Source: Comamonadaceae bacterium (GTDB lineage Bacteria > Pseudomonadota > Gammaproteobacteria > Burkholderiales > Burkholderiaceae_C). Taken from it: DNA of 7,103 nucleotides. Positions within the stretch are counted from its first letter, which is position 1. The number at the start of each line of letters is the position of its first letter. Shown piece after piece: positions 6,441 through 7,103 of this stretch. Location: assembly GCA_947457975.1 (NCBI GenBank), contig CANGYC010000126.1, positions 1-7,103 of the forward strand. The letters are read 5' to 3'. The position numbers were made by a program, and so were the translations under genes. The notes under the pieces are model-generated. The model made no database searches, was not told the DNA's origin, and worked only from the letters and a program-made list of their open reading frames with translations.

Positions 6441-7103
6441 TCAGCCCGCCTGTGCCAACACGGACTCGACTTGCAACGCAATGTCCAGCACGGTGTCGTC
6501 GTGCATCGCACCGTGCCAGACCATCAGCCCTACGGGCAGGCTGCCTGGGGCCTGGCAGGGCAGCGACAGCGCGCAGCCGTCGAGCATGTTCACTACCGAG
6601 GGGTTACGCAACAGCAGGGCGTTGGCCTGGAAGAAGGCCTCATCGTCCTGCTCGAGCTCGTCCATGCGGGGCGCCAGCAGGGGCACGGTGGGCGAGAGCA
6701 TGGCGTCGACCGCGGCCAGGCGATGGCCCATGCGATCGATCCAGTCCTTGCGGGCAGCGATCAGGTCCAGGTAATCGGTGGCGCTCATGTCCGCGCCCCG
6801 TCGGATGCGCTGGGCCACCCGGGGGTCGTAAGCAGCCTGGCGCCGAGCCAGCAGCGGGCGGTGCCAGGCATGGCTTTCCGCGGCTGAAAAGCCCCCGCTG
6901 GCATTGATGGCGCTCAGTTCCCGCAGCTCGGCAAGATCGAGCTCCTCAATGTGGGCCCCTGCGCGGCTCAGCCATGACAGGCAGCGCTCAAAGGCTTGGG
7001 CCACGGCGGGCTCGAGCCCGTCCTGCAGCAGCGTTCGCGCCACGCCCAGGCGTCGGCCAGATAAGGGCAGCCCCGCCATGCTCAGCGGTCGGTCCGACAG
7101 CAC
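6441..7103 (-). CDS. Amidase signature family protein, C-terminal half (partial at the window edge)
   Basis: About 221 codons are visible, entering from the right edge and ending at TGA (6443-6441). The sequence fits the C-terminal half of amidase-signature hydrolases. An early segment has the pattern GRRLGVARTLLQDG, followed by a helix ending in GAHIEELDL. Later come DYLDLIAARKDW, VDAMLSPTVPLLAP, a run NPSVVNMLDGCALSLPC, PGSLPVGLMVW and a final helix (DDTVLDIALQVESVL). These correspond to the family's D.ml.Pt.p..aP, N.lg.P..slP and LPvGlq elements. The catalytic Ser-cisSer-Lys triad lies in the N-terminal half outside the window, so activity and substrate cannot be judged. GatA seems unlikely because the tail lacks GatA-like features and no gatB or gatC is near. 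The first visible codon (GTG, 7103-7101) is internal, not a start. It is probably in one transcript with nnr. Confidence 0.85.
   Translation of the reverse strand: MLSDRPLSMAGLPLSGRRLGVARTLLQDGLEPAVAQAFERCLSWLSRAGAHIEELDLAELRELSAINASGGFSAAESHAWHRPLLARRQAAYDPRVAQRIRRGADMSATDYLDLIAARKDWIDRMGHRLAAVDAMLSPTVPLLAPRMDELEQDDEAFFQANALLLRNPSVVNMLDGCALSLPCQAPGSLPVGLMVWHGAMHDDTVLDIALQVESVLAQAG

Noticed and set aside
5586..6887. 433-codon plus-strand open frame opposite nnr and the amidase
   Set aside because: It is antisense to two well-supported genes, with compositionally biased sequence and no domain signal.

Overview
This 7.1 kb window is GC-rich chromosomal DNA. It most likely comes from a betaproteobacterium of the Burkholderiales, probably Comamonadaceae-like. 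That placement rests on my memory of how RimO, RNase R and the bifunctional Nnr protein look in that group, not on a search. Everything I recognise is housekeeping or ordinary metabolism. I see no mobile element, CRISPR array, toxin-antitoxin pair, phage gene or defence cassette.

Layout from left to right. (1) At 1-75, on the minus strand, is the 5' end of a gene that looks like an antibiotic-biosynthesis-monooxygenase (ABM) fold protein. (2) It is divergent from rimO (181-1590, +), the radical-SAM enzyme that methylthiolates ribosomal protein S12. (3) A bidirectional terminator-like hairpin (1604-1638) closes rimO and also the tRNA pair that points towards it. (4) Two identical tRNA-Leu(CAG) genes lie in tandem on the minus strand (1847-1931, then 1641-1725). 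A second terminator-like hairpin and an unusual U-free spacer lie between them. (5) From 1932 to about 2043 is a promoter region serving the tRNAs leftward and rnr rightward. (6) rnr (about 2044-4353, +) encodes RNase R. Its coding signal clearly starts upstream of the first ATG (2185), yet no ATG, GTG or TTG is available in frame there, so a rare start such as AUU at 2044 is likely. (7) A YggT-family membrane protein (4387-4935, +) follows 33 bp later. (8) It converges with nnr (4932-6428, -), the bifunctional NAD(P)H-hydrate epimerase/dehydratase. The two stop codons share two bases. (9) Upstream of nnr, and probably in the same transcript, is the C-terminal half of an amidase-signature-family protein that runs off the right edge (6441-7103, -).

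The genes fall into three units. The central block concerns translation and RNA quality control: RimO modifies the decoding-site protein S12, the tRNA pair supplies leucine for CUG (a dominant Leu codon here), and RNase R degrades structured RNA. The rnr-yggT pair may be one transcript. The amidase-nnr pair is metabolic: metabolite repair of damaged nicotinamide cofactors, next to an amide hydrolase of unknown substrate.

The points most worth following up are the non-ATG start and missing N-terminal helical domain of RNase R, the duplicated tRNA-plus-terminator arrangement with its odd spacer, and the overlapping convergent stop codons. I do not think the window holds a previously undescribed system.
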